This document shows, piece by piece, positions 8,626 to 15,438 of a DNA stretch of 38,762 bases. Made by a program: the position numbers and the translations under genes. The notes under the pieces were generated by a model. That model was not told where the DNA came from and searched no databases. It saw only the letters and a list, made by a program, of their open reading frames with translations. The DNA lies in assembly GCA_018335295.1 (NCBI GenBank), contig JAGXKI010000020.1, positions 1-38,762 of the forward strand, given 5' to 3'. Each line of letters starts with the position of its first letter. Position 1 is the stretch's first letter. This DNA is from a bacterium (lineage in GTDB: Bacteria > Acidobacteriota > Aminicenantia > Aminicenantales > Aminicenantaceae).

Positions 8626-8907
8626 ATGAAAGACCTCAGGATCGACTCCGTAAAAAGAAAACAAAAGGTTAAATTGACCGTCAACGGCCGGAAAATCAAT
8701 GCCTATGAGGGGGAGACAGTTTTGGCAGCCTTGATCGCCGCTGGTTATAAAACACTGAAGAAAAATCCTGTGAGTGAAGAACCCCGAGGCGCTCTGTGCG
8801 GTATGGGAGTCTGTTTTGAATGCACCATGGCCATTGACGGCGTGCCCAATGTCCGAGCCTGTATGACCGAAGTCCAGGAGGGGATGAACATAGAATTCGA
8901 TGAGTAA
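8626..8907 (+). CDS. Small [2Fe-2S] protein, HcnA / hydroxyproline-dehydrogenase gamma-like
   Basis: A 93-residue plant-type ferredoxin-like electron carrier. The cysteines are C58, C63, C66 and C79 in CGMGVCFECTMAI...RACM, the spacing of single-cluster [2Fe-2S] domains; the N-terminal strands VKLTVNGRKINAYEGETVLAAL fit the beta-grasp fold. Proteins of this size and form are the small subunit of hydrogen cyanide synthase (HcnA) and of D-hydroxyproline or proline dehydrogenases. Its stop overlaps the next gene by 8 bp, so the two are translated together. Its likely role is to carry electrons between the two flavin subunits. It has only a weak ribosome site. Confidence 0.88.
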   Translation: MKDLRIDSVKRKQKVKLTVNGRKINAYEGETVLAALIAAGYKTLKKNPVSEEPRGALCGMGVCFECTMAIDGVPNVRACMTEVQEGMNIEFDE

Positions 8908-10312
8908 TCTAAAGAATCACTACCACGTCCTCATCATCGGGAGTGGATTTTCGGGGATGGCGGCCGCGAGCTTTCTGGCCGATTACGATTTAAACATTCT
9001 GCTTCTCGATGAAAACATCCACATCGGGGGCCAGCTTTTACGGAGAATTCCGGAAAAGTTGGCCGAAGATTCCCCTCATCCACCCGAAAAAATTAAAAAA
9101 ATCGGGTACAATTTCGTGGAAAAGGTTAAAGAGAAAAAGATCGACCTCCTGAATAAGACCGTGCTTATGGGGGTCTATGAAAACAACAAAGTGCTGGTTG
9201 AGCGGGACCGGAAAGAAACTTTCACCTTCACCTACGATTTCCTCCTTTTTGCCACCGGCGCTCGGGAAAGATACCTTCCTTTTAAAGGATGGACCCTTCC
9301 CGGAGTCTATTCCACAGGGATGCTTCAGGTACTCATGAAAAGCTGGGGGGTTCTTCCAGCTAAGAAGATGCTGATTGCTGGTTCCGGGCTGTTTTTGTTC
9401 GCCGCTGCCTATGAATTTCTCAAAAACGGAGGGGAACTCCAGGGTATAATGGAACAAAGCCCGTTTGGGAATAAAATCAAATTTCTGCCCCAGGTTTTCC
9501 ATCAGTTCCCAAAATTTACGGACGGGGGGAGGTATCTGAGCAAAATCTACAGCTCCGGAGTGCCTGTTAAATACAGAAGACGGGTCCTCGAAGCCAGAGG
9601 GGACAAGCAATTAGAAGAAGTGGTGGTGGGAAAAGTGGACCGAAAGGGGAGTTTGATAAAGGGAACGGAGAAAACTTACTCCACCAAAGCTCTGGCTGTA
9701 GGGTATGGATTTGTGCCCAGCATCGAAGCTCCCCAACTGGCCGGATGCGAACTGGAATATTCCCAACAAAAGGGAGGATGGACCGTCAAAGTCAACGATC
9801 GGATGGAGACCAGTGTGGAAAACATCCTGGCCGCCGGAGAGGTCACTGGAGTCGGTGGAGCCCACAAATCCTTGAATGAAGGAAAAATCGCCGCCTCTAC
9901 TATTCTGGAGAAATGGGGGCTCCAAAGTGAAGCCTTCCCTCCCAAGAAAGTCAAAAAGCTTCAAAAGAAACGAAAACATCACCTGAGCTTTGTCCGATGC
10001 TTCAACTCTCTCTACAAGGTCAAGCCCGAATCTATCCTTGAGATCCCTGATGAGACCATCGTGTGCCGCTGTGAAAGCATCGATATGAAACAGATAAAGG
10101 AAGCTGTGGGAATGGGCTGTGCCGATCCCAATGCGTTGAAAATTTCCACCCGTTGTGCTATGGGAAAATGTCAGGGCCGAACCTGTGCTCCGGTTATCTA
10201 TGATATCCTCCAAATCCTGTGCCGGAAAACCCCTCAAGAAATCGGGCTTTTCTCGGTCCGCCCTCCCTTTAAGCCAATCTCCATTCACGCGCTAAAAAAT
10301 TTCTCCCAATAA
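8900..10312 (+). CDS. FAD/NAD(P)-binding dehydrogenase subunit with BFD-like [2Fe-2S] domain (HcnB-like)
   Basis: A 470-residue pyridine-nucleotide-disulphide-type flavoprotein, the alpha-type subunit of HcnABC-like enzymes. Residues 10-35 hold the FAD motif IIGSGFSGMAAASFLADYDL; LLFATGARERYLPF is the typical dimer-interface flavin motif; a second nucleotide fold begins at MLIAGSGLFLFAAAYEF; AAGEVTGVGGAHKSLNEG is the FAD-closing motif. The C-terminal 85 residues are a BFD-like cluster domain with VCRCESID (about 387-394) and CAMGKCQGRTCAP (about 418-430). It shares 8 bp with the preceding [2Fe-2S] gene. With the DAO-family gene at 5318 it would form a three-subunit amino-acid or amine dehydrogenase. 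Hydrogen cyanide, proline and hydroxyproline enzymes share this architecture and cannot be told apart here. Confidence 0.88.
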   Translation: MSNLKNHYHVLIIGSGFSGMAAASFLADYDLNILLLDENIHIGGQLLRRIPEKLAEDSPHPPEKIKKIGYNFVEKVKEKKIDLLNKTVLMGVYENNKVLVERDRKETFTFTYDFLLFATGARERYLPFKGWTLPGVYSTGMLQVLMKSWGVLPAKKMLIAGSGLFLFAAAYEFLKNGGELQGIMEQSPFGNKIKFLPQVFHQFPKFTDGGRYLSKIYSSGVPVKYRRRVLEARGDKQLEEVVVGKVDRKGSLIKGTEKTYSTKALAVGYGFVPSIEAPQLAGCELEYSQQKGGWTVKVNDRMETSVENILAAGEVTGVGGAHKSLNEGKIAASTILEKWGLQSEAFPPKKVKKLQKKRKHHLSFVRCFNSLYKVKPESILEIPDETIVCRCESIDMKQIKEAVGMGCADPNALKISTRCAMGKCQGRTCAPVIYDILQILCRKTPQEIGLFSVRPPFKPISIHALKNFSQ

Positions 10313-10325
10313 TGAACGAGTTTTT

Positions 10326-10853
10326 TCAAAGAAAAATCTTTCCTTTTATGACCGTGACTACCTTTCCCACCAATTCCACTCTTTCGCTGGAGATCAGCCG
10401 AACGGTCATTTCTCCTCCTCTTGAGGAGGCTTGAAAAGCCTTCATTTCCTTCTTTCCCAGCCGGGAACTCCAATAGGGACCTAAAACGGTGTGGGCGGCT
10501 CCGGTTACGGGATCTTCCTCGATTCCCATCCATGGAGGAAAAAAGCGGGAAATAAAATCATAAGAGGAGTCACTCTGAGAGGTCACGATAACCCCTTTTA
10601 TCTCTTCATCTGAGTTCGCTTTCATCATTTTTTTAAAATCAGGCTGGAGATTTTTCACCTTTTCCTCTCCGGGAAGACAGAGAAGAAGCTTCTTGACCTT
10701 TTCCGAATAAGCCGCCTCCTCCACCTCTTGGATTCCCATGGCTTCCAAAAGCTCTGGGGAAGGGGAAACGGGAGAGGGTGGGTTAGCTGGAAAATCCAGA
10801 AGGATATTTTTTTCTTCCTTAAAGAGAGAGAGGATTCTAACAAGGAAAAATCC
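10326..10853 (-). pseudogene. PhzF-family isomerase remnant, N-terminal part missing
   Basis: The C-terminal part of a PhzF/YddE-type epimerase-like protein. In frame one reads NILLDFPANPPSPVSPSPEL, the mid-protein LDFPA motif, then YDFISRFFPPWMGIEEDPVTG and AAHTVLGPYW, the family's EDPVTGxA signature. About 105 N-terminal residues, with the catalytic Glu and the first half of the fold, are absent. The frame runs upstream into a 9-bp tandem repeat at 10854-10889 and a stop just beyond, so no start with the missing part can fit. Its 3' end converges on the FAD gene 13 bp away. The internal ATG at 10748 could start a 140-residue piece, but I would not expect it to be active. Confidence 0.8.
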
Positions 10854-10889
10854 ATTTCTCGCTTTTCTCGCTCGTCTTGCCTTTCTCGC
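10854..10889. repeat. 9-bp tandem array, four units (GCGAGAAAR on the minus strand)
   Basis: Four units lie in perfect 9-bp phase: ATTTCTCGC, TTTTCTCGC, TCGTCTTGC, CTTTCTCGC. Read on the minus strand the consensus is GCGAGAAAR. The same unit family recurs at 30920-30946. The array borders the broken 5' end of the phzF remnant. Confidence 0.75.
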
Positions 10890-10920
10890 TGATAATTCTT
10901 ACCAGAGGCTGGATTAGTCT

Positions 10921-10949
10921 TTGAAAGCTTCCACAGATTAATCTATAAT
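10921..10949 (+). promoter_or_regulatory. Promoter for the second Asp-box propeller gene
   Basis: TTGAAA (10921-10926), 17 bp, then a perfect TATAAT (10944-10949). Predicted transcription start near 10956 gives a leader of about 70 bases to the ATG at 11027. Confidence 0.65.
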
Positions 10950-11026
10950 GTTTAAATCTGAGCTACTTTCTATGGGAAATTGATCCAATTTAAGATAAAA
11001 ATTTCAAAAATTGAAAGGACCATCCT

Positions 11027-14000
11027 ATGTTTACCATCCCCAAACTTAATAAGGGATCATCTCTGACCCCAAAACTTTTTTATTTTATTTTCAGGTATTT
11101 GCTCCCCTTCGGAGCAGCTGGGCTCCTTTTCCTGGGAACCAGTCTGGTTTCTTTGGCGGACCAACCCGCTTCGATTGAATCCAAAGCCCTCAGCGAACTG
11201 GAATTTCGCTGTATCGGCCCGGCAGTCACCGGAGGGCGCATCCATGATGTGGAGGCCCTTCCTCAGGATCCTTCCACTATCTATGTGGCAGCGGCATCAG
11301 GAGGACTCTGGAAATCCACAAACCAGGGCACTACCTGGAAACCCCTCTTCGATGACCAACCGGTAAGCACTTTCGGCGACCTGGCGGTGTCTCCCTCCCA
11401 TCCGGATATCCTCTGGGCTGGAACCGGAGAGCAGCAGAACCGCCAGAGCACTTCGTGGGGAAACGGTGTGTACCGCTCCACAGACGGAGGAAAGACCTGG
11501 ACCCACCGGGGCCTCACTCACACCCGACACATCGGCCGGGTCTGCGTTCATCCTCAGGACCCGGATGTGGCCTATGTGGCCGCTCTGGGCAACCTATGGG
11601 CCTCTTCAAAGACGCGGGGAGTTTTTAAAACCTCGGATGGAGGAAAAACCTGGAAAAAGGTGCTTTTCATCAATAAATTCACCGGAGCGGTGGATATGGT
11701 CATGGATCCCGCTCATCCCCAAATTCTCTACGCAGCCACCTACCAGAGACTCCGGCGGACCTGGGGGTTTAACGGAGGGGGACCCGGAAGTGGTGTTTAC
11801 AAAACCACAGACGGAGGAGAAACCTGGACCGAACTCACTCAAGGCCTCCCCCAAGGGGACAAGGGCCGGATCGGGCTGGCCATCGCCCAAACCAACCCGG
11901 ATGTGCTCTACGCCACTATCCAGCATGCTGAAAAAAGCGGCACCTACCGGACAGAAGACGCCGGAGGATCCTGGAAAAAGGTGAACAATCTCAACCCCCG
12001 GCCCATGTACTACAGCCATATTTTTGTGGACCCCACCGACGAAAACAGGGTTTATGTTCTGGGCACTGAGTTCTACATGAGTGAAGACGGCGGGGAGACC
12101 TTTCTTCAGCTTCCCACACGCCCTACCTATGATGTGGGAGTTCACAGCGACCACCACACCCTATGGATCGACCCCCAAAGACCTGAACACTTTTACCTGG
12201 CCGGCGACGCCGGACTGCATGAGACCTGGGACCGAGGCCAGACCTACCGCCGCATCAACAATATCCCTATCGGTCAATTCTATGCCATCGGCCTGGACAT
12301 GAGAGACCCTTACTTTATTTACGGAGGAATGCAGGACAATCATTCCTGGATGGGGCCCAGCGCCAACCGCCGTTGGATAGGTATTATCAACGGAGACTGG
12401 TCCCAAATCGGGTTTGGAGACGGCATGTACAATCAGCCTGACCCCACCAGTCACCGCTATGTCTACGTGGGCTCTCAAAACGGCAGTGTGGTCCGACTGG
12501 ATGCGGAAACCGGAGATCATCTGGATATCGAACCCCGGCCGGGGGAAGGCCAAGAGGATTACCGGTTCGATTGGGTCACGCCCAGCCTGGTTTCCCAGCA
12601 TGACCCCTCCACCTTTTATCTTGGTGGAAACCGACTTTTTATCTCTCATGACCGCGGAGAAACCTGGTCCTCCACCCCAGATCTCACCAAGCAGATCGAC
12701 CGGAAGAGCTTGAAGCTCATGGGAGTTAAGGGTTCTGAACCGATGCTCTCTAAAAACGACGGGACCTCCAGCTACGGTGAAATCACCACCATCGCGGAAT
12801 CCCCCCTCGATCCCCATATTCTCTGGGTGGGAACGGATGACGGCAATGTCCAGGTCTCCCGCGACGGCGGTTCTACCTGGAAAGAAGTAGGCTGTCACAT
12901 CCCAGGGGTGGACCGGACCACCTATGTGAGCCGGGTAGAGGCTTCCGCTGCGGGTGTAGAGACCGCCTGGGTGACCCTGGATGCCCACCGCCGCGGCGAT
13001 TTTAAGCCCTATGTGTTTAAAACAGAAGACTTCGGCAAAACTTGGAAAAAGATGACCCAGGGTCTTCCCCCAGAGGGAAGCGTGAATGTGATTCGGGAAC
13101 ATCCCGACAATCCGGATGTCCTCTTTTTGGGAACCGAACACGCTCTGTTTGTCTCCACAAACACCGGCCAGGATTGGGTTGAATTTTCATCCAATCTTCC
13201 CCCCACACTCTATGATGACCTGAGGATCCACCCCCAGGCTAAAGATTTAGTGGTGGGAACCCACGGCCGGAGCTTGTGGATTCTGGATGACACCTCTCCT
13301 CTGGCTGAGTGGAGCCAGTCTGTTCGAACCAAGCCAGCACACCTTTTTTCCATCCGCCCGGCCTCACTCCACCACTACTGGAAGAGTACTTCCTACCGGG
13401 GGCAGGCCGCCTATGCGGGCCAGAACCCACCCTTGGGTGCGATCTTCAACTATCATTTGAGTCAATCTGTGGAGTCGGTGAAGATTGTGATTCAAAACCA
13501 AAACGGCCATGTGGTAAGAGAACTTCAAGGCTCCGGGGAAGCCGGGATCATTCACCGGATGACCTGGGATCTATCCTATCCTGATCCTCCTTCCAAAGAT
13601 TACGACCGCGAGAGGGAAGGCCTGAAGATGCCTGAAAAAGTTCTGCCTGAGTTGAAGCATCCCACGGACCCCCAGGGACCGTTTGTCTCCCCCGGAACTT
13701 ATACAGTGACACTCCATGCAGGCTCCTCTCAATCCACAAAGACAGTCCAGGTGAAGGGAGACCCGGAAATGCCCATGATCACCCAGGCTCAGTATGAATC
13801 CAGAGAAGCTTTTCTTGTGGAACTTTTGGAGCTTCAAAAGAGGGCATGGGATGCGGCTGAGAAGGCTTCTTCTCTTAAAAAAGAGCTGACGGAAAAGGAA
13901 AGCAGCCAGGCTTCCAAGGCTTCCCAGCTTGCCGACCGGCTGGATGATATCCGCGGCGATCTCTACAGACTGGCGGGTCTTTACAACCGAAGTGGAGCCA

Positions 14001-14122
14001 CCCAACCCACCCTCTATCCTCCGACTCCCCAGCACCGTCGGGTGAAGGAAAGGCTCAAGAAAGAACTGCGGTCAGCCGTGGAAGACTTTCAGGTTTTCCA
14101 GAAAAAAATCAATCGCCCTTAG
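11027..14122 (+). CDS. Secreted Asp-box (BNR/VPS10-like) beta-propeller protein, long form
   Basis: A 1031-residue exported protein, paralogue of those at 2842 and 15439. A hydrophobic stretch at about residues 24-43 followed by SLADQ is the signal peptide, with an unusually long N-region. About eleven Asp-box turns run from residue 95 to 730 (KSTNQGTTWKPL, RSTDGGKTWTHR, KTTDGGETWTEL, VSRDGGSTWKEV, KTEDFGKTWKKM). VHSDHHTLWIDP lies near residue 374 and YGGMQDNHSW near 431, both shared with its paralogues. The propeller closes at GTHGRSLWILDD; then comes a beta-rich region with VSPGTYTVTL (FlgD-like Ig style) and a helical, Lys/Glu-rich end likely to form a coiled coil. AAAGGA precedes the ATG by 7-8 bases. 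Its stop overlaps that of the convergent MBL gene by 4 bp. Enzymatic activity is not shown by sequence. Confidence 0.88.
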   Translation: MFTIPKLNKGSSLTPKLFYFIFRYLLPFGAAGLLFLGTSLVSLADQPASIESKALSELEFRCIGPAVTGGRIHDVEALPQDPSTIYVAAASGGLWKSTNQGTTWKPLFDDQPVSTFGDLAVSPSHPDILWAGTGEQQNRQSTSWGNGVYRSTDGGKTWTHRGLTHTRHIGRVCVHPQDPDVAYVAALGNLWASSKTRGVFKTSDGGKTWKKVLFINKFTGAVDMVMDPAHPQILYAATYQRLRRTWGFNGGGPGSGVYKTTDGGETWTELTQGLPQGDKGRIGLAIAQTNPDVLYATIQHAEKSGTYRTEDAGGSWKKVNNLNPRPMYYSHIFVDPTDENRVYVLGTEFYMSEDGGETFLQLPTRPTYDVGVHSDHHTLWIDPQRPEHFYLAGDAGLHETWDRGQTYRRINNIPIGQFYAIGLDMRDPYFIYGGMQDNHSWMGPSANRRWIGIINGDWSQIGFGDGMYNQPDPTSHRYVYVGSQNGSVVRLDAETGDHLDIEPRPGEGQEDYRFDWVTPSLVSQHDPSTFYLGGNRLFISHDRGETWSSTPDLTKQIDRKSLKLMGVKGSEPMLSKNDGTSSYGEITTIAESPLDPHILWVGTDDGNVQVSRDGGSTWKEVGCHIPGVDRTTYVSRVEASAAGVETAWVTLDAHRRGDFKPYVFKTEDFGKTWKKMTQGLPPEGSVNVIREHPDNPDVLFLGTEHALFVSTNTGQDWVEFSSNLPPTLYDDLRIHPQAKDLVVGTHGRSLWILDDTSPLAEWSQSVRTKPAHLFSIRPASLHHYWKSTSYRGQAAYAGQNPPLGAIFNYHLSQSVESVKIVIQNQNGHVVRELQGSGEAGIIHRMTWDLSYPDPPSKDYDREREGLKMPEKVLPELKHPTDPQGPFVSPGTYTVTLHAGSSQSTKTVQVKGDPEMPMITQAQYESREAFLVELLELQKRAWDAAEKASSLKKELTEKESSQASKASQLADRLDDIRGDLYRLAGLYNRSGATQPTLYPPTPQHRRVKERLKKELRSAVEDFQVFQKKINRP

Positions 14123-14997
14123 TTTTTATTTCTTGATGAGATTTCGCTGAAAATCACCCCGGCCAGTCCCTGTTCCTTTTCATCAAAGGCTTCTTTGACT
14201 TCTTCTAAGGTTTGTCCCTTCTCCACCATCGATCGGATTTGGGACTGCATCTTTTTCAGCTGAGTCACATGCTTTTTAAGGGTACGGCGGTCCACCGGTT
14301 TACTGTGTCCGCTGCAGAAGGTCTCTGCATCCAGGGTTTCCAGCATTCGATGGACAGTTTGGACATACTCAAAGGAATTCCCGCCTTTATAGGAATGGAT
14401 GAGTTGAGGCCTCCCTGCAAAAAACTGATCTCCGATGAAAGCCGTTTTCTCCTCTGGAAAATAAACCACAGAGTCTCCGGTGGTATGGCCCACCCCGAAA
14501 TACCAAAGCTCCACCTTCTTTTCCCCCATATAGATGGCCATCTTATCCTGGAAGGTCACCGAGGGGATAAAAGGGGCTAGTTCCGGATCATTCCATTCCG
14601 AGGGTTCTCCATTCCGGTCTGGATGGAAAAATTCTTTCCGACAGTTCTCATGGGCGACGATGGTGACACGCTGAGGAAAAAACCGGTTCCCTTGGACATG
14701 ATCCCCGTCACTGTGGGTGTTGATCAGATACTGGATGGGCTTGTCGGTCATTTTTTTTATTTCCTGAATGGTCTGATCCACCGATTCTTGGGTCATTTTG
14801 GCATCGATAACCATAACCCCGTTTTTTCCCACAAAAAGCCCTCCGTTGGCGCCTCGGCCTCCCCGAATCTCATAGATATTATCTGAAATTTTTTGAAGTT
14901 GGACCGGTTCGGTTTCCCTCTCCTGAGCGCAAAATAAGGAAAAGAGGAATAGAAAAGAGAAAACCAGAATAAAAGCAAACTCAGTTTTTTTTCTCAT
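14119..14997 (-). CDS. Exported metallo-beta-lactamase-fold hydrolase
   Basis: A 292-residue MBL-fold metallohydrolase with an N-terminal hydrophobic segment (residues 8-23, ending LFSLFCAQ) that exports it; the Cys might be lipidated but Phe at -1 makes a poor lipobox. Fold motifs: NGGLFVGKNGVMVIDAKM, then NTHSDGDHVQGN (residues 93-104), GVGHTTGDSVVYF, FIGDQFFAG and CSGHS. The usual HxHxDH is HSDGDH here, with Asp97 in place of the second His, so metal content may differ from classic zinc enzymes. AAGGAGG is 6 bases before the ATG. It sits between two propeller genes and converges on the first with a 4-bp overlap. Substrate unknown; the family includes lactamases, thioesterases, sulfur dioxygenases and others. 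Confidence 0.85.
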   Translation of the reverse strand: MRKKTEFAFILVFSFLFLFSLFCAQERETEPVQLQKISDNIYEIRGGRGANGGLFVGKNGVMVIDAKMTQESVDQTIQEIKKMTDKPIQYLINTHSDGDHVQGNRFFPQRVTIVAHENCRKEFFHPDRNGEPSEWNDPELAPFIPSVTFQDKMAIYMGEKKVELWYFGVGHTTGDSVVYFPEEKTAFIGDQFFAGRPQLIHSYKGGNSFEYVQTVHRMLETLDAETFCSGHSKPVDRRTLKKHVTQLKKMQSQIRSMVEKGQTLEEVKEAFDEKEQGLAGVIFSEISSRNKN

Positions 14998-15344
14998 TTG
15001 GAACCTCCTTTCTCTAAGATCCTCACTCCGTTCAATATTTTATTCATGAAAAATACTATGATACTTTCAAGTTATTGTCGCACAAATCCGCTTTAAGAAA
15101 AACAAAAATTTGGACTTACTTTTTGAATTTATTCCTTGAAATCGGCATGGAGAAGAGTAAAATGGAATCATTCTGGAAGTGATTGGTTTATTGTCGAAAG
15201 AGGTTGCCCCCATATTCTCTGACACCTCTTTTCTCTGTGAAAAATCTTTAAAAACAGTCTTTCCATCCCCCTCTTTTTCTATTTTTTTCCTCAAAAAAAA
15301 TACAGATAGAACAGCAGGGAGGGAGCCCAATCCCAGGAATGGAA
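14998..15344. other. Divergent intergenic region, no gene supported
   Basis: The region between two divergent starts is AT-rich with runs of T and A. Short open frames exist on both strands (up to 87 codons) but have low-complexity Lys/Phe-rich products, no ribosome site and overlap each other. The only candidates I keep are the promoter at 15136 and the leader hairpins from 15345 on. Confidence 0.5.
15136..15163 (+). promoter_or_regulatory. Possible promoter for the third Asp-box propeller gene
   Basis: TTGAAA (15136-15141), 16 bp, TAAAAT (15158-15163). It would give a long leader of about 270 bases, so a nearer start cannot be excluded. Confidence 0.3.
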
Positions 15345-15431
15345 CCAGGCTTGGCCTGGAATCTTTAAAACCACGGGCATAAACCTGTGGCGGATAACTT
15401 TATAAAAGATTCCCATGGGGAATCAAAGGAG
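15345..15431 (+). promoter_or_regulatory. Leader with three hairpins before the third propeller gene
   Basis: Three perfect or near-perfect hairpins stand in a row: CCAGGC-TTG-GCCTGG (15345-15359), CCACGGG-CATAAA-CCTGTGG with one G-U pair (15371-15390) and GATTCCC-ATG-GGGAATC (15408-15424). The last ends exactly where the ribosome site AAAGGAG (15425-15431) begins. They may protect the mRNA or tune ribosome access; no known riboswitch consensus is met. Confidence 0.45.
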
Positions 15432-15438
15432 AGAGACC

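Noticed and set aside
8900-10312. Naming the three-component enzyme hydrogen cyanide synthase (hcnABC)
   Set aside because: Proline, hydroxyproline and opine dehydrogenases share the same parts, and the genes are not in one operon; substrate cannot be assigned.
11027-14122. Glycosyl hydrolase or sialidase function for the Asp-box proteins
   Set aside because: Asp-box turns are structural. I do not see a sialidase FRIP motif or arginine triad, so only the fold is named.
15067-15330. An 87-codon minus-strand frame in the divergent gap
   Set aside because: Low-complexity Lys/Phe/Ser-rich product, no ribosome site, and it runs over a possible promoter of the neighbouring gene.
15345-15431. Cyclic-di-GMP (GEMM) riboswitch before the third propeller gene
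   Set aside because: CCACGGGCATAAACCTGTGG looked similar to one arm, but the invariant ACGCAAAGC segment is missing.
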